NCBI RefSeq assembly: GCF_028453695.1
Contig: NC_135772.1
Span: 6,448,001 to 6,512,000, forward strand
Length of the DNA stretch: 64,000 nt
From: Augochlora pura
Lineage: Eukaryota; Arthropoda; Insecta; Hymenoptera; Halictidae
Direction of reading: 5' to 3'
Shown here: in pieces, positions 49,118 to 61,440 of the stretch
Position numbering within the stretch: position 1 is the first letter of the stretch
Layout of the letters: every line of letters begins with the position of its first letter
Program-made: the position numbers and the translations under genes
Notes under the pieces: generated by a model
The model's database searches: none
What the model was told of the DNA's origin: nothing
What the model saw: only the letters and a program-made list of their open reading frames with translations

Positions 49118-49446
49118 TTAACCACTTCGGTACGAGCGTCGACTATAGTCGACGGCCACAGATGAACACGCACAGCCGAGTGTCGACTATAGTCGACGGC
49201 CGTGATATGAACGCACACGGCCGAGCATCGACTATAGTCGACTATAGTCGACTGCCAAGAACTTTTGCCTTATCTCTACAATTGCAGTGTTTACGTCCAG
49301 AAATACACATAAATAAGCTTTTCTCGTCAAAGATCTGTAAAAGAGCAAAACGGATTCACTGTCGATGCACGAAGTAGCATGCGAATGGTGAGTGCCGGCT
49401 GTGGGCACAATTTCGTGGCCGATGCGCGCCGTACCGAAGTGGTTAA
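49118..49446 (+). mobile_element. TTAA element 6, MITE with tandem palindromes
   Basis: A 329 bp element bounded by TTAA at 49118-49121 and 49443-49446. The ends share a perfect 13 bp inverted repeat, CCACTTCGGTACG. Next to the left end, copies of GTCGACTATAGTCGAC lie at 49138-49153 and 49182-49197, and an overlapping double copy spans 49228-49252. The first is centred 24.5 bp inside the left TTAA. The intervening DNA (GGCC..GATGAACRCGCACRGCCGAG-type) is also repeated, giving 44-46 bp tandem units. The right end lacks the palindrome. The interior has no transposase. The CCA rather than CCC start is a small departure from usual piggyBac ends. Confidence 0.8.
49137..49252. repeat. Tandem 44-46 bp units, each with a SalI-type palindrome
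   Basis: Each unit contains GTCGACTATAGTCGAC. In the third unit two palindromes overlap by sharing TCGA (centres 49234.5 and 49244.5, 10 bp apart). The first copy extends to an 18 bp perfect palindrome (49137-49154). Confidence 0.8.
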
Positions 49447-50252
49447 TCGAAAATGATGACACCGGTTGGAAGAAATTTCTTTGCTTAATTACGTTCTTTG
49501 ATCTCTATCGATTAGTACTGCAAGGGGAGAGTTTAAATTCCTCAAATTTGACGAATTTCTTTGCTTCTAGTCTAGATTACAGAAGTCGAGGCTAGTTTTT
49601 TTTGCCGAGGTGCATAGAAAGGACGAAAACAAGTTCCTAAATATTAATCAGATTGCGCGCGAACATGGTACGGTTCAGCCCCCGATTTGACCTTCTTTCC
49701 GAGTATAATGGAAACAAAAGGACAGCACAGAAGCCCAGGTTCTCTTCATTAATTCTTTCACGAGGAACAAAGGCAGATCGATCCAGCCGTCGATCCCCTT
49801 ATCGAACCAAAAGACCAGCTTCGTTTCAGTACGTCCAGAGACCGAGCGTCCAACAAGGCGGTGCATGGATCCCATTACGTTCCCTCCCGTAATCTTTTCG
49901 GGCAACATCTGTCGTGGTTTGCGAACGCCGTCGCCGGTGATTCAAGGTCGTCAGCGATAAAGTCCTGGTAAAAACACGAAAAAGTGAACTCGACATGATT
50001 TAGAATATTTCGCACTCTCGGAAACGCTTCGAGGTTTGCGCGTTGCATTCACTCTTCGACGATAAAGTGATTCGATAATTAAGTGGAAGCTTCGAATACG
50101 AGCATATATTGCATTTAAATTCATATTTAAACTATTATAACTTGTTCCGTTTGTTTATACTATTTAAATTCTGCGCCGAGTGAAGAAGTAGAGCTCAATT
50201 TTCAATTACCTGCATAAGACAAATTGTTTATACTCTTATTTTTATTATACTA
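49447..50252. other. Gene-free mixed DNA
   Basis: Lies between TTAA element 6 and the mariner relic. No gene recognised. Confidence 0.5.
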
Positions 50253-51099
50253 TTAGGAGCACAAATTAGTTCGATCCCTTTTCAAAAGATAGCTTTTTAA
50301 AAGATGTTATGACCGTTTCGTAGTAACAACTGATTTCAATTGTTTCCGAGAGATTAGATATCTGCCAATAACATTCAGTTTATATTGCTTCGAGTTTCAT
50401 TTCATACACCTGTTTTTTACTCTGTTGAATACGTCAAGTTTTGTGTGAAAGAAAAGTGCAGCTGAAGCCCATCGAATGCTTGTTGAAGTCTATGGTGACA
50501 ATGCTCCAACTGATAAATCCTGTAGGGAATGGTTTCGACGCTTTAAGAATGGTGATTTTAGCGTTAAAGACAAGCCTCGCTCTGGGCAGCCAAAAAAATT
50601 GGAAGACAAACAATTAGAGGCATTACTCGATGAAGATCCGAGTGAAACTCAAGAGGAGCTTGCAGCATCGTTGGGAGTTACCCAACAAGCAGTTTCCGTA
50701 CGATTGAAATCCATGGGAATGATTGAAAAGCAAGGCAATTGGGTGCCGTATGGCAATTGGGTACGATCGGAGACATGACAAAGTCATTCTTCTCCATGAT
50801 ACCGCTCGAACTCATGTCGCAAAAGTTGTGAAAAATTATTTGGAAACGCTCAAGTGGGATATTTTACCGCACCCGCCGTACTCGCCGGACATTGCTCCTT
50901 CTGATTACTCCTTCTGGTTGTTCCGGCAGATGCAGCACGATTTGGCAGCTCACAGATTCACTTCTTTCGCAGAAATCGAAAATTGGCTTGCAACTTGGAT
51001 CGCCTCAAAAGTCGAGATATTTTTTTGAGATGGAATTCGAAAATTGCCTGAGAGATTGGCTAATTATCTTTAATTTGCGTTGAAATTAGACCTACCTAA
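50253..51099 (+). mobile_element. Internally deleted mariner-type transposon
   Basis: About 850 bp, against about 1.3 kb for intact mariners. The left end begins near TTAGGAGCACAAATTAG after a TA. The right end, read inward, begins TTTAGGTAGGTCTAATTTC. Both start with TTAGG and share an AAATTAG/CTAATTT word, a weak inverted repeat, so the boundaries are approximate. It contains the broken transposase gene at 50446-51073. The element cannot move by itself, but its ends could still be recognised by a related transposase if intact copies exist elsewhere. Confidence 0.75.
50446..51073 (+). pseudogene. Mariner transposase, deleted and frameshifted
   Basis: The product would be a DDD/D cut-and-paste transposase acting on the element's own ends. 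The intact N-terminal part (in frame from about 50446, first Met at 50476, frame to 50778) has the two helix-turn-helix DNA-binding segments: CREWFRRFKNGDF, a SGQPKK linker resembling the GRPR-type linker, ETQEELAASLGVTQQAVS, and then the conserved WVPY. The usual initiating residues before AAEAHRM are out of frame after a TGA. After WVPY the middle of the catalytic domain is missing, including the first aspartate (family motif TGDE). The sequence resumes in another frame (in the 50723-51028 frame, real similarity from about 50760) with RHDKVILLHD, where the second Asp is kept, and PHPPYSPDIAPSD, the third Asp. These are separated by 34 residues, the D34D spacing of mariner. A TGA at 51026-51028 then interrupts the C-terminus, and similarity (GIRKLPER) continues to 51073. 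Non-functional. Confidence 0.9.
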
Positions 51100-51780
51100 A
51101 TTTTATACCGCTTCAGAGAGCATTTACATATTTCTGTCGCAAATTAATGAACGCAGTCCAGTTATCATAAAGCGAGCAGCTACGGTTGAAAAATTAGACC
51201 AGCCATCGGATGAACTTGTTCTTGTTGCAATTTCCTGTATCGTGATCCAAGGAAGATGATTTACGACTCGTACCGCAACGAGGAAGCGGTTAAGTATCTG
51301 GGACGAATATTCGAGCGATCGGTATTGTTTCCCGGAGATGCACGATCGATTACTATCCGATGGCAAGAGAGCTGGCCTCTAGCTCCCCGTGGCAGACCTT
51401 GTCCGGAGACAATAACCGAGGTCGAGGCAGACGGAAGAACAATCCGGTGCAGCGTAGCGGCGTGATCTCCATTCTGAGGCGCAGGCCAGTGAGGCGAGGC
51501 GAGGCGAGGCAAGGTGAGGCGAGGCGGAGCGAGGCGCGGCATCGAAGTTTGAGCGCGCGGCGTGGCGTGGGCCACGCTCGGCCTCAGCTCGCCGGTGAAA
51601 CAATGCATCGCGTGGGATCTCGTTCCCCGTAGATCATCGCCGTGCCACTTAATACTTCTCATTTGTCTTCGCGGCCGGAGGAGCAACGCTCGACGCGCGC
51701 GCTTCTTTGTGCCTCGTCGTTCGCGCTCTTCTGACCTTTCCTCGTAATTAAGGATCGGTCTCGCGCTCGTTAGAGATATT
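51100..51780. other. Gene-free, GC-rich in the second half
   Basis: A (GAGGC)n-type array lies at 51490-51535. The 141-codon minus frame 51261-51686 and its plus-strand counterparts run through it. No gene called. Confidence 0.5.
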
Positions 51781-52205
51781 GCCCCTCCAGAAGATACTGG
51801 CTCCTAAAGGATGCCAGACTCTTTTGTTTCCAGCCAAATTTTATCGACGAGGAAAGCTTTGTCCAATGTTGGCTTCCATATTTACACTTGCCAAACGAGT
51901 AGGTTAGAATCATAATGGCGTAGTCAAGATTTTCCACATTGCGAGGAACAAGCATTATTATTTTTTTATTAACGTGCATCTTTCTTCCTGGCCAAATTTA
52001 TTGTTAAGATAATTTATGCTAATTTTTAGTATTTTTATAATTTAGTTTACTTGTTTTTTAGCATTTCATTGTGCAGGTTACATGTGTAGATACAAGTCTA
52101 TGTGTAGATACTTGCCAAATTGCGAAACGTAAGAATACTTTCACAGTAACCTTTTACCAAATCAAATTATACCTTTCCGCAAGAGTTGCCGGACACAATC
52201 TCATT

Positions 52206-52245
<40 letters not shown>

Positions 52246-52560
52246 TTCTCGAATCAGTTGACACATTTCGTCGCTTTTCTCATTCACATCATACATCAGC
52301 ACGCGCACTTTCATACCATAAATCTCACTACTACACTTTTGTTAACAATATTTAAGCGTCAAAGTAGTTCTATCAGCAAAAAACGGGTACTTTTTACATC
52401 GTTCAGCAACTGTAGATTGACTGTGTGCGTTGGTAGACTAGTTCTTCTGCCATCTAAAAATAATTTGAGTCATTTAGTCGAATTTCAGGACAGTAATTGC
52501 GTTTTATAAAGCGTTTGAAAACATTTTCCTCGGTCTAGGATCGTTGTCCCTTGATTTAGA
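51781..52560. other. AT-rich DNA with an (ATCA)n array
   Basis: The (ATCA)n tetramer array spans 52207-52244. The plus frames through it read NQSINQS. Nothing else recognised. Confidence 0.55.
52207..52244. repeat. (ATCA)n tetranucleotide array
   Basis: About nine exact units. Confidence 0.9.
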
Positions 52561-55080
52561 GCGGAAGAATTCGCAAAGTTAATAAGCAGGAATAAGCCGA
52601 GTTAAGAAAATGAGAGATGGGTGAGAGTTAATAAGACGCCTGAGCCACGGAGGCACCAGTCGTCGGAACAAATGACAACAACAGCGGACACGCTAATGTG
52701 ACAACTTTCTGGCCCGTTCGGAAGGGTTAATGAGCATCCAGCTGGGAAAGTGTTAAGAGCAACATTTACACAAGAAAGAGAACAGTAATTCGGCTCCTTT
52801 GAACCGCGAGCGTAATTCGTAAGTCCACGGGCAAAGGGAAGAGAACGAGCCCCCGCAGTTCGAGTAACAGCGTTAAGCCCGGTCTTCTTTCAACCCCCCC
52901 GGTTGAGGCAGTCCCGGAGTGAACGGCACATTTTCAAGAGGTATTGTTACCTGACCTGCCCTTGCTCTCGAGTTCGAGGCTACCGCGGTGGCTCGTGTGC
53001 CCCGTGAATTCCTTATCGCCGCGAAAGAACTGCGGAATCGTTCGCCGATGCCTCATCCCCTCCTTGTTCCTCGGACAATTTGCATTACGGCTGAAAGGGG
53101 TCGAGCGGGGACGGCGATGCCGTTGGGATGGGGGAACCAGCCGGAGTCTCCCTGCTCTTCCCCATTTATTATGAAACGATCGTCCAGGCTGTAGGAGGGA
53201 CGTGAAAACGAGTCCACGATTCCGCGACGACTTTTCAACACCGGGGAAAATTCTCCTTGATCGGTCGACTTGAATAATGGATGCCGATCGAAGCGAACCT
53301 GTATTCCGTGCCGCGAGCGCGTTTAAACTTTAAGTAGTTCTTACGCGCGAACGTTGCCATTATCGGGGACGCTTTTTCCCATCGCGAGGAAAGCCACGCT
53401 CGTCGACCGGAAACCACCGCCTATTCTACCGCGAATCCGATTCACGGATCGAGCCGCTGCAGATGGTTTTCCAGCCTCGGCGAATCGCTCCGAGAACTCG
53501 CTTTGGACGGATTTATACCGCCGGAACCGAGCACATAACCTTGGCCGGTGAATTATTCAGCGCGCAATTTGGCACGCTGAAGAACCTCGCATCGCCCCCG
53601 GTGCTGTCACCATTCGCCGCTTACTTTTTACGGGGCTGCTGCCTCAGCTCTTTCCGGCGATGTTTCCTTGTAAATGGAAATCGAATCGATCTTCACGGAA
53701 GCTGCGTTTAGCACTTCGCGATGCTGCGCTTCTCCATACTTTCTTCGCATGTCGAATCTGTTTCGCTGGCGCCACTTTATTTCGATAAACTCCCTGGGTT
53801 TTCACTCTTCTTTCGTAATTACGGGTTATTTTTCAACGCCAGAAGTTTTGCACGAGCGGACCAGTGTAGCAAATGAGTTCAAAGAATATTTTTAGCAATC
53901 GTGGGGATATTCTGTTATACAGTTGGGTATTTTTCGATCTGCTTCGAATGAATATTTGCTTAACACAATTCCACGAATTAATAGATAACTATTCGAAGAA
54001 CGTTTTTGAACTACAAGATAAATTTTTATAACTAACTATGACCTCTATAAAATGAAAAGTAAAATTATAAAATAATTGTTCTAGTTAATTACTTAACTGG
54101 ACAGTATTTTCAGTCTTCCATACAACTCAGACTATGCGTGTACAATATTATTGCTATAGAACATTTATAGCTCAGAAATGAACTGCATCGCCTATTTATT
54201 AATGACGTAACGGAACTAATTTGTTCTTATTCTTTATTGTTTCAGGTAAGTGAGATCACTCTTGTAAAGCAGATTTCGCAGATCATGTTCTACTAATAGA
54301 ACTACATATTATGTACCTACTTGTGAGTGCTGATTGAAAATTTGACGATGGTAAGTAACCATTTTATTTGACGTATTTCATTTTATCAAGCATATACGAC
54401 CTTGCAATTGATTATCTATTATCCAAAGCATAGTTCAAAGTTTTCACGCGAAAGCAATTAAGAACGTGTCCTTTAATTATAATCAGATTGATAATACGAT
54501 TATTCAACAACTTCCTGTTTATGAAAGTACATTAAAACTTCGGAAAGATATGAATCCACGAACGGATAAAAGACAACCAATCTTGTTATAGTAAAATATT
54601 GATGTCATTTCAATTTGCAATTCATCTCTATATTGAGAGTATTTTACGCATTTGTAAGAAAAGTATGTGTAATGTGACACAGTGTAAAAGTCACAAGAAT
54701 AAATTAAAAGAGTATCCATATATTATTATAAACATATTAAAATTATCGAAAGGAAAGGCATTAATTTACTAGGTTCGAGCACCACGCAATTTACGTAGAC
54801 AATCTTTCTTTTTACAAAATGATCTTCAACCTATTTATCTCCAATGGACTTCAAAGTTTGTAGTAACATCCCCAACCTGGTTCCGTATAAATATTTTAAT
54901 GTTTACATTCAAAAAGCATCAAACTTATAAGCGACATCCTCAATTGAGTTGTCTCCAGATACACATTCTAATGTTCGTATCCAAAGAGCCGTCAGCTTTA
55001 AAAAGACATCCATGATCTAACTGTCCCATCATCTCAGAACACCATTTCATACGGTATCGAATCAGCGACCAATTTTGATT
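52561..55080. other. GC-rich island followed by AT-rich DNA
   Basis: 52640-53900 is GC-rich, complex sequence with frames on both strands (plus 52944-53174, 53354-53551, 53463-53711) and no recognisable domain. 53901-55080 is AT-rich. No RNA gene or repeat array. Confidence 0.45.
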
Positions 55081-58000
55081 TATTAACGTTTATATGTCCT
55101 ACTCTGAAGGGCCCCGCAAAATGCAACGTGTCCAGGACAATTCGCTGAACGGTTCGTCACAGCACACCAGGTAGAAAGAAGTTCTGGAAAGTTACTTTCC
55201 TTTAAATTACCATTCTCCGAGATAAAATAAATTTCTCGACGAACGACGTCCATTCTTCCTTCGACACGGTGAAATGCGTGTCGCTGGAACACGGTGCAAC
55301 CGTGATTGATTGTGGCCGTTGGATTACCCGAAGGGATTCCGCGCCGCAGGTGGAGAGTTCGGTTCGCCGCGGACCTTCCGTAGCTTTTATCCGCCGTGTG
55401 TGCGTACGCGTACGTGCATACGTGGCTGTGTTTGCTGTCGCGCCACATCCTTGAACGCTGCGTGTAATCCGGAGCGGCGGGAACATTAATGTTGCATCGC
55501 TCGCAGGGGATGACTTTGTGTCATGGACAACGTGACAACTAAATGGGCATTATCTTTCGTCTCCGACCGAACCTCGACGCTTCCCTGAAAGCTGACCAAA
55601 CCTGTAGGACACCCCTCGGTGTTTCCTTTCGTGTGTCACGAGGTCGGTGATTTCTTCCATCTTTTTCCTCTCCACCCTCCACGCTGTGTTCGCTTTGATC
55701 GTTGATGTCTCTTTTCACGTGCCATTGTTTCCCTACGACATCGTAATAATATTATTTATACGTCGATGTAACACATGTCACCCTTTTCTTTACTAAATAT
55801 TGCTCAATCTGTAATTCCTCATTCTCGCGCGTAATCCTTTTGCTATCTTCTTACACTTGTAACTTTTGTCGCTTCTTCATTTTCTTCGCACGCGGTACAG
55901 CGTTCCGAGTATTTTTCTTATTAATTTTCTTGCGCAGCAAAAGATCGTCGTTTAACAGATTTCTGTTATGATTAGACTTTGAAGGAAAGTATCGACGTTA
56001 TTATGTATTATACGCATTATCCTCCATTATGTACAATGACTTATTGACTTTGATCAGGCTAATTCGGATACGGTGAATCATTCTGATGATAAACGCGTCA
56101 TTACAACTTGTCCCCGTAAGTGGAACTATTATTTATGATTAATAATAATTATGGTCTGTTTTACGAACGAAGAAATCCTATTTCAAGCAATCAAATGCTA
56201 TTGATTTGGTATAATTGTGATGAGGTGGACAACTATTATGACTAATACGGTATATCAAATCACTTTACGCACAATTAGCTATAAAAGCCCCTCTTTTGTA
56301 ACAAATGAATGATTACATGTTTTTTGAAATAGGATATAGCCTTGAATTATATGGTAGGCACTGCAGTTATACGAAAATTCTTAATTACTTTAACTGCATG
56401 GTTTTTAAGTTAGCCTTTATAACAATTCTAAGAATTATTTTTCACGTTTGGCTAAAATTTTGTAGTTTATATGAATGAACTTTAAGTCTTCTTTTCTATG
56501 CCAATGAATCATGTTGTTCGAGAATTGGATAATAAAAAGTCTGTAACGTATGATATTATTCCGTCGTTACTGAAAGCTATTTAAAATATTGTATGATAAC
56601 CAGAATTGATCACTATAAAATGATATGAAACCGTGAACATTCAAGCTTTTATTAGAAAAATACAATGGAGATACAATGTTGAACTCACCCGTTAAGCGAG
56701 TGCAAATTTTATTACCAACTTGTTCATCGTTTGAATGTAATTATTCGACCGTTTCATTTTATAATACCTAATATTTCCGTTGTATATCACATAAACATTT
56801 GATTTGTCTTTCATAGAGATTGTTGCGATAGTTAACGCGTTACTTTATTAATTTCTGTCAGGAAGCCGTCGCCCGGTACCGTGCCCTATCCAGATGGGCA
56901 CTGTAACTGGCGGTTATTATGATTTTTTCAGTTTGACAAGCATAGGTCGCAGCCCGCGAATCGCGCATCCTCCGCGCCGCGTTAGCGTTGTTTGCGTTCA
57001 TTAGTACACAGGGCATGCACGACGTTAATCGTAACCTAACACGAGCCACGCTTCTGTCAGTAATTAAATCGTCAGCGCGCGGACACTCTGCGCTTTCACA
57101 TTAATTATGTAACTTGGAAATTGAATCCCGCTCTGCCGCGAGTTTTGTTAATACTGGTTACAAAGTAACCGGCCGTAAAATTATTCCGCGACGCCAGCTG
57201 TCATTTGAAATTCGACCGTGCTCGCGTGCGCGAAATTAACGGCGCGCCGTCCGCACGATGATTTTTAATCCGCCGGCCTGCTGGATTTTCCATCGCGTGA
57301 TCATCCATTCGAAATCCTCGATACAGTTTTACCATCATTTTTTTCTTTTTTTATCTACACCGATGAATCGCGCCCTTCGATGATTTAACGACGCGTCGAA
57401 TAGGATTAATGTTTACCGAATGAATAGCATTAACGTGGTTTTATACACAGCTTAACTAAGTAATGTAAAAACGAAATTGACAAGAAATTAATTTGGTACA
57501 TGCCTCGATTGAATTATAACTCAATTTATTGTTCCACGTGCGGAAAACCCCCGAAAAAGCTCTTGTCGATTTTTGCCATGAATGCTTAAAATGCGCGGAG
57601 TGCTATTTAGCAACCCTTGCGAAAGTAACGAGAAAACTATTCTACCGAAAAAATAGCGATACTTCTGTCGACAATATGTCCTGAAATAAAAAACAAGGTT
57701 ACCGAGATCTATAAAACGCATTTTTTAACTCTTCGTTACAATCTCAGATAAAAAGGTTGCTTTTAACTCTCTAACATCATAAAACAGTCTAAATCGCATG
57801 ACTTAATTATAAAGAAATTGTCTGGTTTTAAACCGCGTTTGAATAATTCTCCCAGTATGTGTGTATAAAAGTCATAACAGGCGTATTATACAAAATGCCA
57901 CAGTATCGATAGGTGATTGTACACGGGTAAACAAATGGAAAATAAGGAATATATGTTGAATATTCAGTGAGTTTACGTACAAGTATCTCGGCAGAAGTCA

Positions 58001-58370
58001 TAACACTAATACATATGATTAGTATAAACATGAAAATAAGCATGTAATCTAGTTACTAACTTACATTTACTAATAATACTAATTTAATTACATTTACTAA
58101 TAACCTACTAACAACATTTTTTAAAGATGCTAAATATTCAAAGACGATTTTCACGATAACGAAGCCCTCGACTGAAAACATTTTATTCTTTATTTTCGAT
58201 TGGATTTTTTATGCAGAATCATCCCTTCGTCGATTCTACCACCAATTAGTAGGAATCCATGTATCGTAATTTTTTATTCAAACCTTTTTTACCGATAATT
58301 TATAGCGAATTTAATTCGCTACAAGTGCTACGAACAAAACCGATCAGCGTCCAAAAGATCACGTCAAACG
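55081..58370. other. Gene-free DNA, alternating composition
   Basis: 55081-55740 is moderately GC-rich with alternating GYGYACGT words near 55396-55430. 56860-57440 is complex, moderately GC-rich DNA with homeodomain-like AATTA/TTAATC words. The rest is AT-rich. TTAACTCTTCG (57725) and TTAACTCTCTAAC (57763) resemble the end of the element at 19849 but lie in direct, not inverted, orientation. Confidence 0.4.
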
Positions 58371-61300
58371 AATAGGGAGCATAATGCACAAGTATAAATT
58401 ACACGGCACGATTGGCAGGTCGTATGAACGTCGCTGAGGAAAGAAAAAAAAAATGAACACGGAAGAAGCGGGGTGGTAGGAGAAAAAGGAATTACTCGTC
58501 ACCGGAGGCCGCGACCGGGCAAAAGACAGAGCTCTCCCGCGGAATTAAAGGTGAACGATGGAGGTGTGCCTATGTATGTTTAATCGCGATCGAGTATTCC
58601 GTTTGGGGGGGCATGGCAGGCCCTTCGCGGACAAGGGTCGGCGGAGCAAGGATGGAAAAGGGCGGCAGCACGGGGCCCTTGGTGTGTCCTGCGGACTCGA
58701 TATGTAATTTTCCCTCTTGCACCCTTATCTTTCTCTCTCCCTCTCTTTTCATCGGTCTCTTTCTATGTTCGTTTCTACACCCGTTGGGGTGCAAAACGTT
58801 CTCCACACCCCCGGCTGCCAGGATACGTGTTTATCCGCACCGGTCAGCTACTGGATAAGGAGAACCGTGACTGCGGGCCTAACTGGTATCGCTTAACGGA
58901 ATTAAAGCACCGGATTAGGTTGGAAGTAAGACCGAGGACTAATGGTGACTCAGATGATCTGATTCTTATATTCCATATCAAGATTTTAGATCCTCTAATC
59001 ACTCGAGACTAAAGTCTGAATTCCAAATATTGCTTACACGTCTGATATTAGATGCACAAATTAAAAAACCCCACGACTTGAAACAGCTTAGATGAAGATA
59101 CTGAAATTTCATTAACTCCTAACCACTACACATACTAATACTTACGTAAGCGCTATTAGCGACCCCACAGACTGTTAATGTTTATTGCGTTTTATTAACA
59201 TAAAAGTGGGTCTTACTTTGCACATCAATAATGAGGGACCCTTACAAGTTTATTATCAGTGCAGATGGATAAATAATTAGTAGTGCTGTCAGAGATCGGC
59301 AACAGTAGTTAAGAGTTAATGCTATTAATTCTCATTAAGTCTACTCGAATAGAATTCAACACTTGTTTTCTAACTTTAATCATAGAATAGAGTCGCTCTG
59401 TCATCGTACAAGAAGGTCATAGGGTCATCTATCTGGTCTCAATTTAATGTATGAAATTTCTATTATTACTAGACTACGAATTACATGAATTTACGACAAA
59501 AGTGAACAGATAAAATAACAAATTGTGCAGGTGTTGGAAGTATTTAAGAATGGTATTGCATCGTTGTTGCCGTTTTACAATTAATTAAAGGCACAAATGA
59601 GCTTAATTTCATTACTGCTACCCACAGTTGACTTGGAAGTTTGCATTTTCCACAGAGATTCGCTGTCTAATTATTGCATTTTTTAACTTTCTTCAAACAC
59701 CGCCTCTTGTTGTAAAATAAAGTTAACACTACATTCGTTATGAACATGTGAAAACCACTGGTAAATCGGTCGGTTTTTTGTAGTAAGTCACAAGTCGACC
59801 ATTACTTGACAATTGACTAATACGATAAAAAAAAAGTGGAAATCTCCCTCGGAAAAACGTTGCACTCAGGCTCCATTTACCAGGTACGGCCCCATGACCA
59901 CTTTCGATGCTGTAATTTCGTCAGTTACTCGAATTTTGTATGTTCTGCACGCGCAACCTGCGAGAAAGGACAAACAAATTTCGTTAATTTTTTGGAGGTA
60001 GCAAACCGATACAAGCGCCGCGTGAAAACGGCGTATTTTATGGGCGCGTAAAATTAAACGAGGAGAAACTTGCAACGGATGCCGAACAAAATCAACTTAG
60101 TGCGTTATGTGATCGAGAGCGTAGCTGCTGGCGACAGAAACCAGGACAATTGGGGAGCGAGGCGAAGTGCAGCAGGGTTTGCGACGAGGCAAGAGGACCG
60201 TAGTCAAAGAAGCGTAGCGCACAAACGGAATTTTTGATGGAGAACGATCCGTTATTCACGGATCTCTCTTCGTGGCATTGTATACGATCACCATGTCGGG
60301 GGCTCTTGGCCGGTGAAGCAACCTGTCCTCTGGGGTTGATCGATGCTACCTCTGGGAAAAAACCATGGAAAGGGAGGACGACGAATCGCTAGCGTGCCCG
60401 CTCGCTAGCTTACGCGCTAGAGCCCGCTTGAACTCGCTCGAAGAGGGCTGATCACGGCGCGAGATCGGGGGGCCGCGCGCATCGAGCGGCTCGTTTAGGA
60501 ATTCTCCGGCCCGCCTCTGTGCAAGAGAGGAATCTTTGTCACCTTTTAACTCGCGATCGTTAGGTTCTGTCACGTTAAAAATCCTTTTTTTCAGCCCCTC
60601 CCACGGCCGACGTACCCGCGGCGCCTCTCGGCTTGGAATTCGATCTTCCGCGAGCAGAGCGCCAGCTTGTCAGAGGCGTCGTGTTCGCTAGCCTCCGCTC
60701 TGCTCTTGCATCGCTGCTTCGTTCTTTTTCGTCCTTTTCTTCTGTTCGCGTATTATATTTGAAGTTTCGAGTGGCAGCTCGCCGTGTCGCACGGAGTCTA
60801 CATTCGATGGAAGACAACAAATTTTTACGTGCACTTTGGACTACATAGATATTTAGCGTGGACAATGGCGTGATATATTGATCAATTCAAAAGAAATTCG
60901 TTGAATCGTCTTGCTTTCGATAAAGAAATTTTCGATATGTTTTTTCTCGCGGTTCCTCAATCGTATTTTATTTATATAGCTCTGTATACTTGTACAAGGA
61001 TTGGCGCTTATTCGCGTGCTGCATAAATGGAAGATCATCTCTAAAATAACTATAAAATAAATATAAAAAAATATTTTATAAACTTTTTAAATATTAAATT
61101 TTTTCAGAATTAAAGTAGGATTTTTAAAGAATTAAATTATAGATATGAAGTTAAAATTTATTATAATACATCGTGTTTTAGCTTTATTCCTACGCAAACA
61201 ATCGAATAAAACTCAGCTTGTATAAATGTGTTACAGTAAAAATGAATTCGCAAAACCGATAACAAAGTTCATAGAATACAAACATTTGTTTGTAAATTCG

Positions 61301-61440
61301 TATTGGATGTGTCGTTGTCAAGAATAGCAAAAAGTCTGTTATAGAATCGAAAAGAATCGAAAATCCTGAAATTGATACTCGAATGATATGCATTCTCGCC
61401 GCTAATAATCGTGCGACGAAGAGCCTTTAATTAAGAAAAG
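58371..61440. other. Two GC-rich islands within AT-rich DNA
   Basis: GC-rich at 58440-58930 and 59860-60860, AT-rich elsewhere. Frames such as minus 60575-60865 and plus 60633-60848 oppose each other and are Arg/Ala/Ser-rich. Nothing recognised. Confidence 0.45.

Noticed and set aside
42833..52244. Tandem arrays considered as CRISPR-like
   Set aside because: The units are 4-28 bp simple or minisatellite repeats without unique spacers, in eukaryotic DNA.
52715..52732. CGGAAGGGTTAA as a possible element right end
   Set aside because: No matching left end upstream and no palindrome.
57720..57780. Two TTAACTCT words resembling the 19849 element end
   Set aside because: They lie in direct rather than inverted orientation, so they do not form an element.
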